Positions 1-9,240 of a DNA stretch of 64,000 nucleotides are shown here, one piece after another. This DNA is from Bacillus sp. JCM 19058 (GTDB lineage Bacteria; Bacillota; Bacilli; Bacillales_H; Bacillaceae_D). Positions within the stretch are counted from its first letter, which is position 1. Every line of letters starts with the position of its first letter. The stretch lies in the NCBI GenBank assembly GCA_001310555.1, contig BAXO01000009.1:1-64000 (forward strand), read 5' to 3'. Below the pieces are notes generated by a model, which ran no database searches, was not told where the DNA came from, and was given only the letters and a program-made list of their open reading frames with translations. A program made the position numbers and the translations under genes.

Positions 1-18
1 ATTAAGAAAAATGTAGAC

Positions 19-55
19 AATAGGGCTCTGAGGAACAATTCCTCAGAGCCCTATT
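19..55. terminator. Perfect 17-bp inverted repeat, likely terminator
   Basis: Two perfectly complementary 17-base arms (19-35 and 39-55) enclose a three-base loop. The flanks are A/T rich. It lies downstream of the minus-strand permease at 321-1387 and may end that transcript, or serve both strands. Positions 56-320 hold no gene I can support; they contain an 8-bp hairpin CGAGTTTC/GAAACTCG near 200-226. Confidence 0.55.
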
Positions 56-320
56 AAAATCTGAACAGTTATTTTTGTCTTTAGGTCACTCGGAGGGTTC
101 CTTTGCCTCCAACCCCAAGTGGCTAGTATTTTTTAGTTCACGGCAGCGAAAACTAGCATCGGCTTCTAACTCTCTCGCTGTTGTCCAGCGCAACCGAGTT
201 TCTTTTTTAAGTCCGCGAAACTCGTTTCATCGTCCCTTTACGCTTCGTGTTGGACCGTCTAAGGTGCTCCGCTTCATTGGGGGCGTCTTGCCTTACGAAA
301 AGGCGTTTTTACAACGAGCT

Positions 321-1387
321 TCACTTCAACTTGATGATCCCGGCTTCTTTTGCCGAAGTGAATGCAATCACTATGAGCGGCCCGATAATGAGACCTATAA
401 ACCCAAAGAGCATTAATCCTAGATACATGGCGATTAAGGTTGCTAATGGCGATAGCCCGATATGCTGGCCCATTACTTTCGGTTCAACCGTCCGTCTAAT
501 GACGAGTAAAATCGCTGCTAGGAGCAGAAGCTGCATTCCGAGAGAAACGTTTCCAACCATGAATTGGTAAATGGCCCACGGCGCGAGAATAACGATAGAA
601 CCGATAATAGGAATGAAGTCGATCACCCAAATAATGAGAGACATAATAAGGGCCACTTCTGGAGCAATAAAGAGCAAGCCGATAAGTGAAACGACAAAAA
701 TAATGATGCTGACAAAAACTGGCTTTTAAAAACCCGAAGACAACATAAGAAAGTCTGTTCGCCATGAAGTTGACGCGTTCCTTTGTTTTGTCTGATAAAT
801 AGGCAAATAGCTTCGTTTTTAAGCTTGGCATTTCGAGCATGAATAAAAACAAGGCGATTAAATAGACAAGAAACGATACTAAGTAACCAGGAATGTTAGA
901 AACGATCGATGCGGTTCTTGCGATAAAATTAGTGTTACTTATATTTGAACGGATATCGTTTAGCATCCGCGTAACCTCGGCATTGATTTCGGACACGAGC
1001 TCCGGAGGGAGGTTTTCGTAATTCTCTTCCAGCGAATACTGAAAACCGAGCCACGCTCGATTAATATCATTGATATATTGTGGGATGTTCTCAACAAATT
1101 GAGTTCCTTGTGTAATTGCTGTTGTTACAAGGAAATATGTACTTAGGCCGATAAAGCATAGAAAAATACTAAATACAATCATAACGGCGATATTGCGCTT
1201 AATTTTAGCCCGTTGATGCAACGATCTCACTGCTGGTGCCAGAAGTAGAGCAGTAAAAAAAAGCAAAAATCAGAGGTAGTGAAACAGGTAAAACAAAATA
1301 AGAAATAATCACTAATGCTAGAATAATTAACACGATAGTAACGGTCCGTTTTGTGAAAATTGCAGCCAATGAATGGTCTCTCCTCAT
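321..1387 (-). CDS. AI-2E family transporter-like membrane protein (YtvI-type)
   Basis: A polytopic membrane protein of about 355 residues with many hydrophobic segments and the late motif WVIDFIPIIGS, typical of the AI-2E/UPF0118 permease family, which includes the B. subtilis sporulation membrane protein YtvI. The reading frame is broken twice. Near 1255-1262 a run of eight A (plus strand) should be seven. Near 725, after GFLKA, one base is extra or two are missing. With both repaired the frame runs from MRRDHSLAA to the stop at 321. The start at 1387 has only a weak ribosome-binding site, so it is uncertain. Family members export or exchange small solutes; the substrate here is unknown. 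Confidence 0.7.
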
Positions 1388-1677
1388 AAAACAACTTTAT
1401 TTTAATTATAATATGATCGTTCCCACTTGAACAGTAACAATTCTTTTTGTTCAAAAACTTGACCTAGATCGAATCGGCATATGCCTGAAAGGGTATGGTA
1501 TAATGGTTCGATAGCCAAGATTTAATAAAATTGTGGCGTGACGAAAATAAGCCCCTTTTCTCTAGTTAATTAGAGACAAGAAACGGGTGCTCTGTTGCGA
1601 GGGTTGTACGAGCACTGTGTGCGGCCTGAAATATCCCATCTGAGGGTCACTTTTACTGGAAGCGGAGGCAGGTAATA
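1388..1677. other. Divergent intergenic region with hairpins upstream of lipoprotein gene
   Basis: This stretch separates the minus-strand permease from the plus-strand lipoprotein gene. A TATAAT-like hexamer lies near 1498-1503. Two hairpins follow: TCTCTA/TAGAGA inside a longer CCC-TTTC/GAAA-GGG stem around 1550-1590, and GTGCTC/GAGCAC around 1586-1614. I do not recognise a known riboswitch or RNA family. It could be a structured leader. Confidence 0.35.
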
Positions 1678-2133
1678 TTGAACATAAGGAAGAAGTGGAT
1701 GATTGTCCCGGTATGCATGATGTTAATCCTGGCTGCGTGTGGATCCGAACCGGATTCTGTAGTGTTAGCCGATGAAAAAAAAGCAGAGACGATCAGGCAA
1801 TATGTGACTGAATATAAAGCGCATATGATCGCTGCGGCGAACGAGGGAGATCTTAAGCTTGTCGAGGATTATCTGATTCCTAATACGAGCTTTTATCATT
1901 CATTAAGCAGTTATATTGAAGATTTACATCGTGAGGGAACAGTAAAGGAGCTCCATTCCTTTGAAGTCGGTGAGGTTTATTGGGATCAGGAGGCGGCCTA
2001 CTTTGTCGATGTCCATGAAGAAATTGAGCTTATTAACGACAATGAATCGGAGCGAATAAATCGGAACGTACAGTTTGAATTGGCAGAAGGAGGAGACGGG
2101 ACCTTTAGAGTTGTTTTAATTGTCGAGAAATAG
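1678..2133 (+). CDS. Putative lipoprotein, TcaA/NTF2-like
   Basis: A 151-residue protein starting at TTG behind AGCGGAGGCAGG. It has a short signal peptide and a lipobox LAAC near residue 21, so it should be lipid-anchored on the outer face of the membrane. The body is acidic and soluble. It resembles the NTF2-like domain seen near the C-terminus of TcaA-type proteins (helix with YVTEYKAHMIAAANEGDL, then strands with EVGEVYWDQEAAYFVDV), but I base this on pattern only. The frame is intact. It is a single-gene transcript ending in the strong hairpin at 2138-2183. Function unknown. Confidence 0.7.
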   Translation: MNIRKKWMIVPVCMMLILAACGSEPDSVVLADEKKAETIRQYVTEYKAHMIAAANEGDLKLVEDYLIPNTSFYHSLSSYIEDLHREGTVKELHSFEVGEVYWDQEAAYFVDVHEEIELINDNESERINRNVQFELAEGGDGTFRVVLIVEK

Positions 2134-2137
2134 TCTG

Positions 2138-2183
2138 AACAAACAAAACCAGGAAAGGCGATGCTTTCCTGGTTTTGTTTGTT
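2138..2183. terminator. Bidirectional terminator, 20-bp perfect stem
   Basis: Arms 2138-2157 and 2164-2183 are perfectly complementary over 20 bp with a GCGATG loop. The arms are A-rich and T-rich at their outer ends, so the hairpin works on both strands. It sits between the convergent lipoprotein gene and ylbA. Confidence 0.85.
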
Positions 2184-2196
2184 ATGTACCCCGGCA

Positions 2197-2550
2197 TTAT
2201 TCTTCTTTTTCAAGATTAGCCTTTAGTAATTCCAGCTTGTGGTTGCACTTATTGACAACAGGTTCTGGAAATGTTTCCTCTTCATACTCTACACCATGCG
2301 GGTAATAGTATTTACCTAAAACTGGTGTCATTAGCTTAACAATCGTGTCATCCTTTGGAATATCACCTTTGATTGCATAGGCTGGAACGCGAAAATAATA
2401 CACGTCACCTTTGTTTATGATTTTGTAATCGAATATTACGCGTTCATAATCCCATTGTTCTGCATGAACAAACCCGAGTTGTTCAGCTGCATAATGTAGA
2501 GTTTCAAATTTCATTTCTTTATCTGCAATGTCAATATGATCAAATTTCAT
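2197..2550 (-). CDS. ylbA: YlbA / YugN-like family protein
   Basis: A 117-residue soluble protein matching the YugN-like family by the segments [22 protein letters not shown] N-terminus, [17 protein letters not shown] and [20 protein letters not shown]. The start at 2550 is chosen because GGAGGG sits seven bases upstream; upstream codons lack a ribosome-binding site. The frame is intact. Its place at the head of the ylb block, before ylbC, matches B. subtilis except that ylbB (a CBS-domain protein there) is missing. Function unknown in the family. Confidence 0.75.
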   Translation of the reverse strand: MKFDHIDIADKEMKFETLHYAAEQLGFVHAEQWDYERVIFDYKIINKGDVYYFRVPAYAIKGDIPKDDTIVKLMTPVLGKYYYPHGVEYEEETFPEPVVNKCNHKLELLKANLEKEE

Positions 2551-2783
2551 GGATAACCCTCCTTCAACGGTTAACTGCTTCCTTTTCTTATGATAGTACG
2601 AAAAAGCTTCTGTTGCAAACGGTAAAGGTGAATTTTTATGGACAATTAATTTCCTCACTTATTTTTTCGACAAACGCTCTCAAGTGAATAGACAGAAGGT
2701 TACAATATTAGAGAAAGGAAAAGCGGCTATCGTATTCGAAAATGATATCGTGAAGGAAAAGTATCTAGAGAGAAGGCGATAGA

Positions 2784-3874
2784 ATGAAAAAGAAATTATT
2801 AGCTATTGGCATTCTGCTTTTACTATTTTTAGTTGTCTCAATATATGAATACATCAATAAGGATAAGTTGAATCAATGGTTTTCAGGTTCATCTATAGAT
2901 GAAGAGGAGCAGGTAGAGGAAGTATTCGAAGAGGTATTGTCTTATCAACAGCCAGCAGAAGAAAAGTTAGAAAAAAAATGTTCAACTGCTCGAGCAGGAA
3001 CAATTAATCGGTTTAACGGAAGCAAATGTGAAGGATAAGTTCGGTGAACCGGAACGGATCGACCTCTCCGCCTACGGCTACGATTGGTGGATTTATCCTA
3101 TTTCTGAACAAGCATATTTACAGCTTGGCATGGAGGATGCTTCCGTTGTCACTGCCTTTTTTTTCCGGACCGGCATTACGGGATGAAGATTTCTCGCTCG
3201 GCAGTACGTATGGAGAGATTGCAGAAAAAGTTGATTTTAACGATGCTGTATCCGTCCAAACCGAGCAGGGGACCTATGAATTTCAATTAGACAGTGACGA
3301 TCTTCGGATGCGCCCATTAATTCAAGCTGGCGATACATTTCTACAATTATACTTCGATCGTCATACGGATCGACTGTCGAGTGTGCGTATGATGAATAAG
3401 GAGGTTCTCGTCAGGTTAAAGCCTTATTCGATTACGTATCGCGGAAATTTGGCTGAGCTAACTAATTATAGTGAAAACGAATGGAAGGAAATCGAGGCTG
3501 GAAGAGAAAAGCAAATCTTTGACCTGACGAACGTTATCCGGGCACGCCATGGCCTCGAACCGTTTGATTGGGATGAGGACGTATCTAAAGTTGCGTACGC
3601 TCATAGCAAGGATATGAATGAACATCAGTTTTTTTCACATCATTCACCTCAGAGCGGTGATTTGTCGGCTCGTCTCGAGAAAGGCAATGTAATTGTCCAT
3701 TATGCCGGAGAAAATATTGCGGCTCATTATATTGATGGACTTGCTGCTGTTGAAGGCTGGTTAAATAGCGAAGGTCATCGTGTGAACCTTCTTCATGAAG
3801 AATTCACTTTTCTTGGAGTAGGCGTATTCCGTGACTATTATACACAAAACTTTATGACGCCGTGGATACCTTAA
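2784..3874 (+). CDS. ylbC: CAP/SCP domain protein YlbC
   Basis: About 363 residues when repaired, close to B. subtilis YlbC. It has an N-terminal membrane anchor (residues 4-22), an acidic linker, a central YlbC-type domain (WWIYPISEQAY region) and a C-terminal CAP domain with VIRARHGLEPFDWD, AYAHSKDMNEHQFFSHH and HYAGENIA. CAP proteins in bacilli are exported; their biochemical role is mostly unknown. Two frame breaks occur at runs of eight A (2971-2978) and eight T (3157-3164), each needing one base fewer. The start has AGAGAGAAGG upstream. Confidence 0.85.
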
Positions 3875-3948
3875 AAAAAATGGGCGAACGCTGGACTGGG
3901 CTTCTATGTAAACTATAAATAAGAATGGATAAAAGGAGGAGAGGTAAC

Positions 3949-4364
3949 GTGGAGTCTAACGAGAGCTTGCACTCTTCTGTCCAAGAATTCAAGAAATTTG
4001 TCACTGAGCATCCATTGATTGCTAAAGAGGTTTCAGCCAATAAAAAAAAATTGCAGGATTTTTATGAAGAATGGTCGATACTTGGAGCTGAGCATGAACA
4101 ATGGACAGCTTATAAACGTCCAGCTAACGGAGAGGAGGAAGAAGAAACAAAAAGCGAAGAAAGTACAAACGAGAAAGCATCGGCTACGTTAGGACAAATT
4201 ATGGATATGATGAAGTCAATGAATGTAGAGACCTGCAAAACCACCTGTCCCAGTTTAGCTCGTTACTTTCAAATGTCCAGAACGTCATCCAAACCTTTCA
4301 ACGGCCCGGAAATCAAAGCCAAAGGCCGCCGAACGAATTTCCGTTTTCCTTTCGGCGAGACTGA
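3949..4364 (+). CDS. ylbD: YlbD family protein (putative spore coat protein)
   Basis: About 138 residues. It matches YlbD by HSSVQEFKKFVTEHP and FYEEWSILG. The GTG start at 3949 lies behind AAAAGGAGGAGAGG; an ATG at 3925 in the same frame would put that site inside the gene. One G is missing near 4232: inserting it turns the off-family tail into NVEDLQNHLSQFSSLL and ends in PPNEFPFSFRRD, the usual YlbD ending, with a stop at 4362-4364. ylbE follows 13 bases later, so the two are probably co-transcribed. The family is annotated as coat protein, with little direct evidence that I can cite. Confidence 0.75.
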
Positions 4365-4377
4365 GTAAGGAGCATGA

Positions 4378-4657
4378 ATGAAAATGCGAATGGAAATCCA
4401 GCAACTTCTGTTTGAACAACCCGAACTGCGACAATTTATTCGACAAAACCCTTCATGGTACAGAACGTTGAACCGTTATCCGGAGGAAGTGCCCCAGCTT
4501 ATTAAAGAAGCAAATTACTTTTATGGACGGACATTGCCGCAACGAGTGGAAAAAAATGCAAAACCAGTTAGGACTTGTGATGACAATTATCGAAATGTTA
4601 AAAATGGGGCAAAATACGGTTGAACAAACACAAGGGTTAGTGAACCCAGGCCCTTAA
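4378..4657 (+). CDS. ylbE: YlbE-like protein
   Basis: About 92 residues, matching YlbE by the N-terminal pattern FIRQNPSWYRTLNRYPEE, then NYFYGRTLPQRVEK. One extra A in the run 4550-4556 breaks the frame. With six A the protein continues MQNQLGLVMTIIEMLKMGQ and ends NPGP at 4657. The segment with repeated Met and Leu fits the amphipathic C-terminal helix of the family. Function unknown. It directly follows ylbD. Confidence 0.75.
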
Positions 4658-5213
4658 TATGAAATAAATTGTTTCTCGGCGCAGCGTCCGGAATGTTGCT
4701 CTCCCGTCAACGTAGGGGCTTAACGGACGCCGCGCACCGAATAAAATGTACCGATTATAGAAACCAATAAGCGGAGCGCTTAAACGGCTTTTCGAAGTGT
4801 ATTATCGGTCTTCAACTTCTCGAGGAAAGGCGGACAAGCCCTAATAGTGCTCGCAGAAGTAACAAGCGCGCGAAGAGTAACAAACCCGCCAGGAAGCTCG
4901 TAACTGCAAGTAGAAGCATCGAGTGACAAACCCGCCATCCGTTTTTGGGGACGAACTGATATAAATATTAATCGTCAGCCCTTAAAACAGCACCGCTTCT
5001 ATCGTTTTTCGAAAGAAGCCCATTTGTAACCGTTTGATAGAGGGTCTTTCCTAATGTGTGTTTCTTTTCTTCGCCCTGCAGCGGAACGATTCGTCTGAGT
5101 CGGGTCCAGCAAAGGGAGTCCTCCGATTACGTTCCCCTTCAGCTGCTGAAGGGGAAATGCCCCTGTAGGATCGAAAATATGCGGTAATATTATAGAAGTG
5201 CTCGTATTACATC
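4658..5213. other. 556-bp intergenic region, no gene supported
   Basis: No coding frame on either strand has a ribosome-binding site and family-like sequence. A 12-base direct repeat (ACAAACCCGCCA) occurs near 4881 and 4928. The last 60 bases lead into the ylbF promoter region. Confidence 0.5.
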
Positions 5214-5273
5214 GTGCTTGAAATTGTGAGATTAAATAAGGTTTATGATATAATCACTCAAGGGGGTGTGGCG

Positions 5274-5714
5274 ATGCTTGCTACCATGACAACGGTCGGG
5301 CTGTTGGATGAAACAGACAAATTAGGAAAGGCAATTATTCAATCAGATGTCTTTGCCGATTATGTCATGAAGAAACAACAGCTTCAAGCAGATGGGACCG
5401 CCCAGCAGTTAATTCGCCGCTTTAATGAAATGAAGCTGCAGCACGAAGAGGTTCAACGCTTTGGAAGATATCATCCAGATTACAAAACAGTCTCTGCTGA
5501 GATTCGCAAACTAAAGCGCGAGATGGACGTTAACCCTTCAGTAGCTGCCTTTAGAAAAGCGGAGCGTGAGCTGGAGTCACTGCTCAATGAAGTGAGTGGT
5601 TTAATAGCCCACGCTGTATCTGATACGATTAAGGTTCCGACAGGAAATCCATTTTTTGACAATATGTCATGTAGTGGCGGATGCGGCTCTGGTCAAGGCT
5701 GTAGCTGTGGTTAA
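5274..5714 (+). CDS. ylbF: YlbF/RicF, subunit of the YaaT-YlbF-YmcA complex
   Basis: 147 residues, frame intact. The ATG at 5274 follows AAGGGGGTG; the earlier in-frame codons have no such site. The protein is helical (QQLIRRFNEMKLQHEEV) and ends in the Cys cluster CSGGCGSGQGCSCG. In B. subtilis YlbF (RicF) forms a complex with YmcA and YaaT that carries iron-sulfur clusters and affects competence, biofilm formation, sporulation and RNase Y-dependent mRNA maturation. The C-terminal cysteines seen here are the likely cluster ligands. A terminator follows at once. Confidence 0.92.
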   Translation: MLATMTTVGLLDETDKLGKAIIQSDVFADYVMKKQQLQADGTAQQLIRRFNEMKLQHEEVQRFGRYHPDYKTVSAEIRKLKREMDVNPSVAAFRKAERELESLLNEVSGLIAHAVSDTIKVPTGNPFFDNMSCSGGCGSGQGCSCG

Positions 5715-5730
5715 CCATCGATAAAGCTAA

Positions 5731-5763
5731 AAGGGAGGCTATTTAACAGCCTCTCTTTTTTTT
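5731..5763 (+). terminator. ylbF terminator
   Basis: GGGAGGCT (5733-5740) pairs with AGCCTCTC (5748-5755, one G-U pair), followed by eight T. Confidence 0.88.
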
Positions 5764-5853
5764 CCGCCAACCTTCTCCCTTTTTAATAATATGGAGAAGA
5801 TGTTTAGAAGTTTACTGCTCGTTGCAGCAAATAAACGATTTCTACTTTTATAC

Positions 5854-5967
5854 TCACGCATTTTTTTTCCTTTGCATACGAGCAACGTTTACTCTATTGT
5901 CCTCCGCAAACTCTCGTCTCAGCTCACGAATTCGCTCTTTGAAGAGCATTTCGTTGGGATCTAGCAT
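5854..5967 (-). CDS. Small charged protein, 37 aa, unrecognised
   Basis: A 37-residue frame on the minus strand starting MLDPNEMLFKERIRELR. The ATG at 5967 has a strong AAAGGAG nine bases upstream. The peptide is highly charged and probably one helix. It ends just after a run of eight T (5861-5868, plus strand), so the C-terminus may be misread; with seven T it would run on for about 30 more codons. It lies at the 3' end of the minus-strand sigma block. I do not recognise the family. Positions 5968-6291 hold nothing else I can support. Confidence 0.45.
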   Translation of the reverse strand: MLDPNEMLFKERIRELRREFAEDNRVNVARMQRKKNA

Positions 5968-6291
5968 TAAATGGCGCTCCTTTCATCTCGAATACGCAGG
6001 AAGAAAAGCCTAACCTCGAGAATTAAGTGAAAATAAACGTGTTTGGTGGATAATTGGCCGGTTCTCGAGACGCTCTACTAGTCGTCAGCGAGGAGTAGGG
6101 GTAAAAACATCCTACTGAAAGCTTCACTTTATCTTCGTGGCCCCCTAGCTCGGATGACAAGCATTACCGGTCAAGAACTAAGCTGTAAATGGAATCTTCC
6201 TGCCCGCTTTCCTTTAGTCATCTCAATAAACAGTCGTAGTGAAACAGCACTCCAGTATTTCCCAATGGGTTAAAAGGGATGGCTCTTTTCA

Positions 6292-7249
6292 TTAAAGAAC
6301 TAGGTGGGCAACGTTTTTATGAAATTTCCCCTCATGTTGCTTCCCCGTGACAATGGTTCCGTTTTTCACTCGGAGCGCTTTTTGGAGTATGCCTTTTGCT
6401 CTGGCATTCGCTGTAATGATTTGACCGTACAAATCAATTGAGGAGATTTTTTCAGTAAGGATGGCTTCCTCTACATCATCCTCGATAGTCAGCTGACCTT
6501 TAATAACAAAAGTAGTCGGTTTCTCCAATACAAGAAACTGTTCGTTGGACCAGCTTTCCTCTCCCTCGATGAAAATATAAGCATGCTCATAAGGCAGTAT
6601 GTCTGCCTCAAGAACCGTGCAGCGTTCATAGACTAAATCCTCAATTTCGTCCGAGCAAACAATGAGCGATGTTGTATGAATTGTTTCAAATGCTGAGCAG
6701 AATGCTTCCCTCGTGACAGTCGGGTCAATAAACAGCGGTTTATTCGTGTACATTCGTAGCTGATTGAAGCGACGAATCGAGCGGCTGTTCACGGTTAAGC
6801 TTTTATTGAATTTTTGGTATCCTTCTGGGATGACTTGAACAGAGCAGCCGGTCAAGTCACGCGTTTTTTTTGTAGAATGCTGTTTCTTGATGCTGATAAA
6901 TTTCGATGACACCATGCACTTCTAGCTTGCTAATTTTTTTTGCAAACAAATCTAGGTCCAAATCTGAAGACATGCTTAGCTTTCCGTTCACCTTTAATTG
7001 TGTAGGTGTTTCAAGCGAGTGGAGGAACGAATTGGTGAGTTCGAATTTGCCATTTACTATCCGTGGTAGCGAGCTTTCATAGACTTCGATTTGTCCTGTC
7101 CCTTCTTTCATCAAACGGTTGGCAAGGCTGGCCATCTGTGTAGGGACATAAATAGTTCCGTTTATTATTAAATGAATTCGCTCAAGATTAGCGTGCTCAG
7201 GGTTAATCTCTTGGTCAATAATTACGGAGCCGTTAACTAAAATTTTCAC
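6292..7249 (-). CDS. Repetitive VNG-type beta-rich protein, unrecognised
   Basis: About 319 residues after repair of a run of eight T (6864-6871) to seven, which joins ETAFYKK to TRDLTGCSVQ. Short strand-turn units recur along the whole chain: ILVNGSVII (residue 3), LIINGTIYV, RIVNGKFEL, LKVNGKLSM, LEVHGVIEI, FVIKGQLTI, IDLYGQII and RVKNGTIV. The repeat, hydrophobic strand followed by N-G or K-G turn and another strand, suggests a beta-solenoid, as in bactofilin-like polymerising proteins. There is no signal peptide or membrane segment. The start is GTG at 7249, 17 bases after the preceding small gene. Function unknown; the sigma factor upstream suggests shared control. Confidence 0.65.
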
Positions 7250-7266
7250 TGTCGCTTGAAGTGAAT

Positions 7267-7491
7267 CTAAGTAGCTTGATCGATCGTAAGAGTGCCTGTA
7301 TAAAACGTAAAATCATGAGGTAGTGCGATGCTATTCCCGATATTCCCGATACTGAGTAACGTTAACAGGTGGGATCTCCAGCTTTATATATAACCATTCC
7401 GACATTCCCAATTTTTTTCGATGTTTTGAATACTTTCCTTTGTTGCCTTCGTTAAATCAAGAAAGCCGACATTTCCGATGTTTTGTTTCAT
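7267..7491 (-). CDS. Small IGNVG-repeat protein downstream of sigma factor
   Basis: About 74 residues once two indels are repaired: a run of seven T (7412-7418) to six, and one G added to the GGG near 7371 (plus strand). The repaired chain reads MKQNIGNVGFLDLT, later KIGNVGMVIYKAGD, then SIGNIGNSIALPHDF and ends DQAT at 7267. The I-G-N-V/I-G unit occurs three times. The ATG at 7491 lies four bases beyond the sigma-factor stop and is preceded by GAGGAGG, so translation is probably coupled to the sigma gene. It shares the glycine-turn character of the larger protein downstream. I do not recognise it. The repair is inferred, so the exact sequence is uncertain. Confidence 0.55.
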
Positions 7492-7495
7492 GGAT

Positions 7496-7955
7496 TTATT
7501 CCTCCTCTAGTTTCGTGCGAAGAATTTGCAAAGCCATTCGTAGCTTGTAACGAACAGTTGATGCAGGAATTTGTTGCTGTTTTCCTATTTCTTGGCTCGT
7601 CATACCGAGCCAAAAGCGTTTGAAAACAATATCGTTTAAATCGATAGGCAAGTGGGCGAGAAGCTCAGTCATTTCGAGCTGGCTGCTTGCTAAAGCGGCC
7701 ACTGGGGGATCGTAATCATCATCAATCGGTCAATCGTTTTTCTTTGCGCCGCGCATCGATCAATTGATTTTTCATTACCCGAAAAAACCAGGCCTTTTGT
7801 TTATACATTGGTAAAGCGAGTAAAGTCTTATCGTGTAAAGACTTTAGCACTGCCTCTTGAACTAAATCGTATGCTTCTTGCTCATTTCGGGCAATCGAAC
7901 GAGAAAAGCGGTCGAGATCGTCTTTTAAGCGTTCATATAAATCACTCACTTCCAT
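7496..7955 (-). CDS. ECF-type RNA polymerase sigma factor
   Basis: About 153 residues when one extra base near 7727 is removed. Region 2 is recognisable in AYDLVQEAVLKSLHDK and KAWFFRVMKNQLIDARRKEK. Region 4 is recognisable in IVFKRFWLGMTSQEIGKQQQIPASTVRYKL, with the helix-turn-helix. The linker after repair is acidic (TDDDDYDPP). The size and two-domain layout fit extracytoplasmic-function sigma factors. No anti-sigma membrane protein is encoded next to it; instead a coupled small repeat protein and a large repeat protein follow. It is absent at this place in B. subtilis. The target promoters are unknown; autoregulation is common in the family. Confidence 0.75.
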
Positions 7956-8086
7956 CTAATCACTCACTCTGTTCTGTATTTTCATTTAGATAACGTATGG
8001 AAAACGAAAAGTGTTGGGGAATTTTAAATATTTTTTTAAAAAAATCAGAGGGTACTTTTCGGAGGAGGATAGACTAAGTTTCTGCG

Positions 8087-8401
8087 TTACGGATGAAAGC
8101 GAATACAGTCCGTACAGCCGTTGCCGCAGCAGAAATGCTTTCTTAAGGGAACATAGAAGCGCGCACGATAAACTAGCTTTCCTTGATGGACTCTGACAAA
8201 AATGAACTCGGCCCGAAGCTGTTTTCCGCGCATCGCCAGGCCAGCTCTCTCACTTAGCTTCAGTTCTATTTTGTCTTTGGCAGCAGTAGAGCAAATATAC
8301 AGAAAGGAATAGCCGCTATATATTTTTCGTTCGATCGTTTTTACCGATTCGTCTTGACTGAACTGTTGCATGAATTGTTGCCAAATCATTTCTAAATCCA
8401 A
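8087..8401 (-). CDS. Small protein with C-terminal CCGN-x-C-x2-C motif
   Basis: 104 residues, frame intact. The N-terminal part is amphipathic (MIWQQFMQQFSQDESVKTIE). The middle is basic (KIELKLSERAGLAMRGKQLR). The end reads FCCGNGCTDCIRF, a four-cysteine cluster that resembles the CCGNGC-x2-C motif of oxidoreductase-like small proteins and could bind a metal or iron-sulfur cluster. I do not recognise the full-length family. It is on the same strand as, and upstream of, the sigma-factor block, separated by about 130 bases, and could be an independent transcript. Its start lacks an obvious strong ribosome-binding site. Confidence 0.65.
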   Translation of the reverse strand: MDLEMIWQQFMQQFSQDESVKTIERKIYSGYSFLYICSTAAKDKIELKLSERAGLAMRGKQLRAEFIFVRVHQGKLVYRARFYVPLRKHFCCGNGCTDCIRFHP

Positions 8402-8599
8402 CGGATCTCACCCCATCTCGAACGGATCATCGTGACTTATTTTCGCTCCAACTAAAGTGTATAGCAAATCGCTGGAAAAGTTAAGAGAGGGAGTGAAGGC
8501 ACAAAGGGTACGAATGCCCTCTTCAAACAAATACGGTTGATGACAGTGTACACTTCATGCTAGAATGAATGACAGAATGCGGATAAAGGAGAACCCAAT

Positions 8600-8877
8600 A
8601 TGTTTGTTGGCAATCGACAAGGTGTATCAGTCTGGCTGACATCGCTTAAATTTGCTCGTCAGCTTAGGCGATTTGGTCACGTTCATTACGTATCGAAAAA
8701 AATGAAGTATGTCATTTTTATTGCGATCAGGATAAGGCTGAGGAAACAGTCGAAAAGCTGAAGTCCTTACATTTTGTCCGTGATGTGAAGCTGTCGATGC
8801 GACCGTTTATTAAGACAGAGTATCATAATGCAAAGCCGGATAAAGCAAAGGAATACGATTATAAAATGGGAATTTAG
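8600..8877 (+). CDS. ylbG: YlbG (DUF2129) family protein
   Basis: About 92 residues. It matches YlbG by [12 protein letters not shown], then after repair [14 protein letters not shown] and the ending [14 protein letters not shown]. One T is missing from the run 8715-8719. The ATG at 8600 follows AAAGGAG. Function unknown. In B. subtilis ylbF and ylbG are adjacent; here 2.9 kb with the sigma block lies between them. Confidence 0.85.
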
Positions 8878-8903
8878 CCAGGCGGATGCGCGCCTGGTTT
8901 TTT
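8878..8903 (+). terminator. ylbG terminator
   Basis: CCAGGCG (8878-8884) pairs with CGCCTGG (8891-8897), followed by six T. It starts at the base after the ylbG stop codon. Confidence 0.9.
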
Positions 8904-9240
8904 GTATTTTAAAGCGAAAGGAGTACAGGACTTCCTTTTTAAGAAAAAGGGGGAGCGAGCCTCATTTGTTTCTCCACAGGTTCAGCTTGGTGAAACGTGA
9001 GTGCTCGCAGCGTGTAATCCAATTCCGGATCAGGTTGTGGCTGCGGCATAGTGCTCCGCTTTAGCAAAGCCGCACGCAAAGAGTGGGGAATAGCTAGCTG
9101 CCTGCTTTGTATGCAAACGGTTGAAAATAGAAAGTATTTGCAGATAAATGAGTAATGATAGGTCCTTTTCCAAAAGCATCAAGCTTGATTGTTTCGCTAA
9201 ACGAAATATATAATAGAGATGCGATGAGGATGTGAGCGAA
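8904..9240. other. Intergenic region upstream of MFS gene
   Basis: No gene or clear site supported. Short A- and T-rich runs only; the ribosome-binding site of the MFS gene lies at its end. Confidence 0.4.

Noticed and set aside
1458..1503. TTGACC...TATAAT as a promoter for the lipoprotein gene
   Set aside because: The two hexamers are about 34 bases apart, twice the usual spacing.
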